Source: a bacterium (GTDB lineage Bacteria > Krumholzibacteriota > Krumholzibacteriia > LZORAL124-64-63). From it: a stretch of 6,130 nucleotides of DNA. How positions within the stretch are numbered: position 1 is the first letter of the stretch; each line of letters starts with the position of its first letter. The notes below the pieces were generated by a model, which did not search any database, was not told the DNA's origin, and saw only the letters and a program-made list of their open reading frames with translations. The stretch lies in contig JAUVBS010000141.1 of assembly GCA_030591105.1 (NCBI GenBank), positions 1 to 6,130 of the forward strand. The letters run 5' to 3'. Both the position numbers and the translations under genes were made by a program. Shown one piece after another: positions 5,338 through 6,130 of this stretch.

Positions 5338-6130
5338 ACCTGTCTTCGGCGGCAGCCGCGGCAGAGTCTTCGGCGGCAGCCGCGGCGGAGTCTTCGGCGG
5401 CAGCCGCGGCAGAGTCCTTAGCGCGCGAAGTGATCAGCCGTCTGTAAAGTTCCTCGTAACTCGCCGAAGCCGTATTCCAGCTGAACTCGCACGCCATACC
5501 TCGGCGCTGGAGCGCGCGCCAAGCCGCGTCGTCGTCCCACATTCTGCGTGCCCGCACCATCGCCTTGATCAATGCCATCGGAGTCGCCGTGTGGAAAACG
5601 AAACCGGTCCCCTCGGGCTTGCGAGCATCGACGACGGTGTCGGCCAGACCGCCGGTAGCCCGTACGACCGGCGGCGTCCCGTAACGCAGCGCGTACATCT
5701 GGGCCAGCCCGCACGGTTCGAACAGGCTAGGCATCAAGAAAACATCGGCGCCGGCGTAGATACGGTGGGCCAGCTCTTCGTCGAACGCGCGTACGAACGC
5801 CACCCGACCGCGCTGCCGTCCGGTCGCGGCCCGCAGGGTGGCCTCGATCCGCGCTTCACCGCTACCGAGGATCGCGAAATTCCAGCCAGCCGTTACCAGA
5901 GAGCGCAGCGCCGGCAGGACCAGCTCGAGACCTTTTTGGGTCACCAGGCGTCCGACCATACCCGCGATGGGGTGGCCGGCCGCTAGCGCCAGCTCCCGTC
6001 GCAAGTCGGCGCCGCACGCTTGCTTGTGGTCGAGATGATCCGGGTCGTAGCGTTGCGTCAGTGATTTATCGGTGCGCGGATCCCAGGTCCGGTAGTCCGC
6101 ACCGTTGAGGATCCCGCTGAAAGCGCGGCC
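5336..6130 (-). CDS. glgA: Glycogen synthase (ADP-glucose type), C-terminal part (5' end outside window)
   Basis: The C-terminal 264 residues of a GT5 glycogen synthase, which adds glucose from ADP-glucose to the non-reducing end of alpha-1,4-glucan. The frame is open to the right edge and the first visible residues, FSGILNGADYRTWDP, match the GlgA linker, so the TTG at 6004 is internal and not the start. Next come KQACGADLRRELAL, then GMVGRLVTQKGLELV and ILGSGEARIE. The donor-site motif is MPSLFEPCGLAQMYALRYGTPPVVR, written here in two parts, MPSLFEPCGL and AQMYALRYG, followed by ATGGLADTV. The FEPCG glutamate is retained, while the preceding Arg common in SRFEPCG is Leu. The usual end of the family is near SWNTASASYEELYRRL. 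After it comes an extra tail of about 29 residues made of three DSAAAAAE repeats and a final Asp-Arg. The kinase gene begins 10 bases after the stop. Identity is firm; the tail's function is unknown. Confidence 0.96.
   Translation of the reverse strand, partial: GRAFSGILNGADYRTWDPRTDKSLTQRYDPDHLDHKQACGADLRRELALAAGHPIAGMVGRLVTQKGLELVLPALRSLVTAGWNFAILGSGEARIEATLRAATGRQRGRVAFVRAFDEELAHRIYAGADVFLMPSLFEPCGLAQMYALRYGTPPVVRATGGLADTVVDARKPEGTGFVFHTATPMALIKAMVRARRMWDDDAAWRALQRRGMACEFSWNTASASYEELYRRLITSRAKDSAAAAAEDSAAAAAEDSAAAAAEDR
5343..5414. repeat. Three-copy 24-bp in-frame tandem repeat encoding the GlgA tail
   Basis: Units at 5343-5366, 5367-5390 and 5391-5414 are identical except for one base (5387 G instead of A), which is silent in glgA (Ser TCC for TCT). 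Each unit encodes DSAAAAAE on the minus strand and contains the 8-bp palindrome GCCGCGGC. The alanine codons are mixed but identical between units, so the repeat arose by recent DNA duplication. Because 24 is a multiple of three, gain or loss of units changes tail length without a frameshift. Confidence 0.95.

Noticed and set aside
5343..5414. CRISPR array
   Set aside because: The 24-bp units are directly adjacent with no spacers and are coding, so this is a tandem repeat.
4953..5447. Plus-strand open frame ending in alanine-rich repeats
   Set aside because: The repeats belong to the GlgA tail on the minus strand; the rest of this frame is Arg/Pro/Ser-rich antisense of the kinase without motifs.
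6002..6004. TTG as a start for a short GlgA-like protein
   Set aside because: The frame stays open to the window edge and the upstream residues (GILNGADYRTWDP) match GlgA, so the gene is cut by the window, not truncated.

Overview
The window is GC-rich (roughly 60% or more by eye) and densely coding. Genes use ATG or TTG starts and mostly purine-rich Shine-Dalgarno sites. The content suggests a free-living, GC-rich proteobacterium, perhaps a gammaproteobacterium of the Chromatiales type. That placement is a soft inference from protein style and gene order, and the window holds no marker gene to confirm it. No tRNA, rRNA, insertion sequence, phage gene or CRISPR array is visible.

There are two convergent blocks. 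On the + strand, positions 2-388 carry the C-terminal end of a GT4-type glycosyltransferase whose start lies outside the window. A complete nitrilase-superfamily carbon-nitrogen hydrolase follows 21 bases later (410-1201). On the - strand a run of five genes is read from the right edge towards position 1210: glgA (C-terminal part, 5336-6130), a soluble PAS-GAF histidine kinase (3559-5325), a single-domain CheY-like response regulator (3027-3395), glgC (1718-2968), and an unrecognised 143-residue protein (1210-1641). The two blocks meet tail to tail with only 8 bases between stop codons.

The central point is that a two-component pair sits between the two committed genes of bacterial glycogen synthesis. 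GlgC makes ADP-glucose and GlgA polymerises it. The kinase has no membrane segment and the regulator has no DNA-binding domain, so the pair looks like a cytoplasmic sensor acting through protein contact. The kinase ribosome-binding site overlaps the glgA stop codon, which points to co-transcription and possible translational coupling. A 163-base gap between kinase and regulator is the largest non-coding stretch and carries phased short repeats and a small inverted repeat, so it may hold a second promoter or an operator.

The oddest sequence feature is a three-copy, 24-bp in-frame tandem repeat that gives GlgA an Ala-rich acidic tail, (DSAAAAAE)x3 followed by Asp-Arg. The copies are almost identical at the DNA level, including silent positions, which suggests recent expansion and possible length variation between strains.
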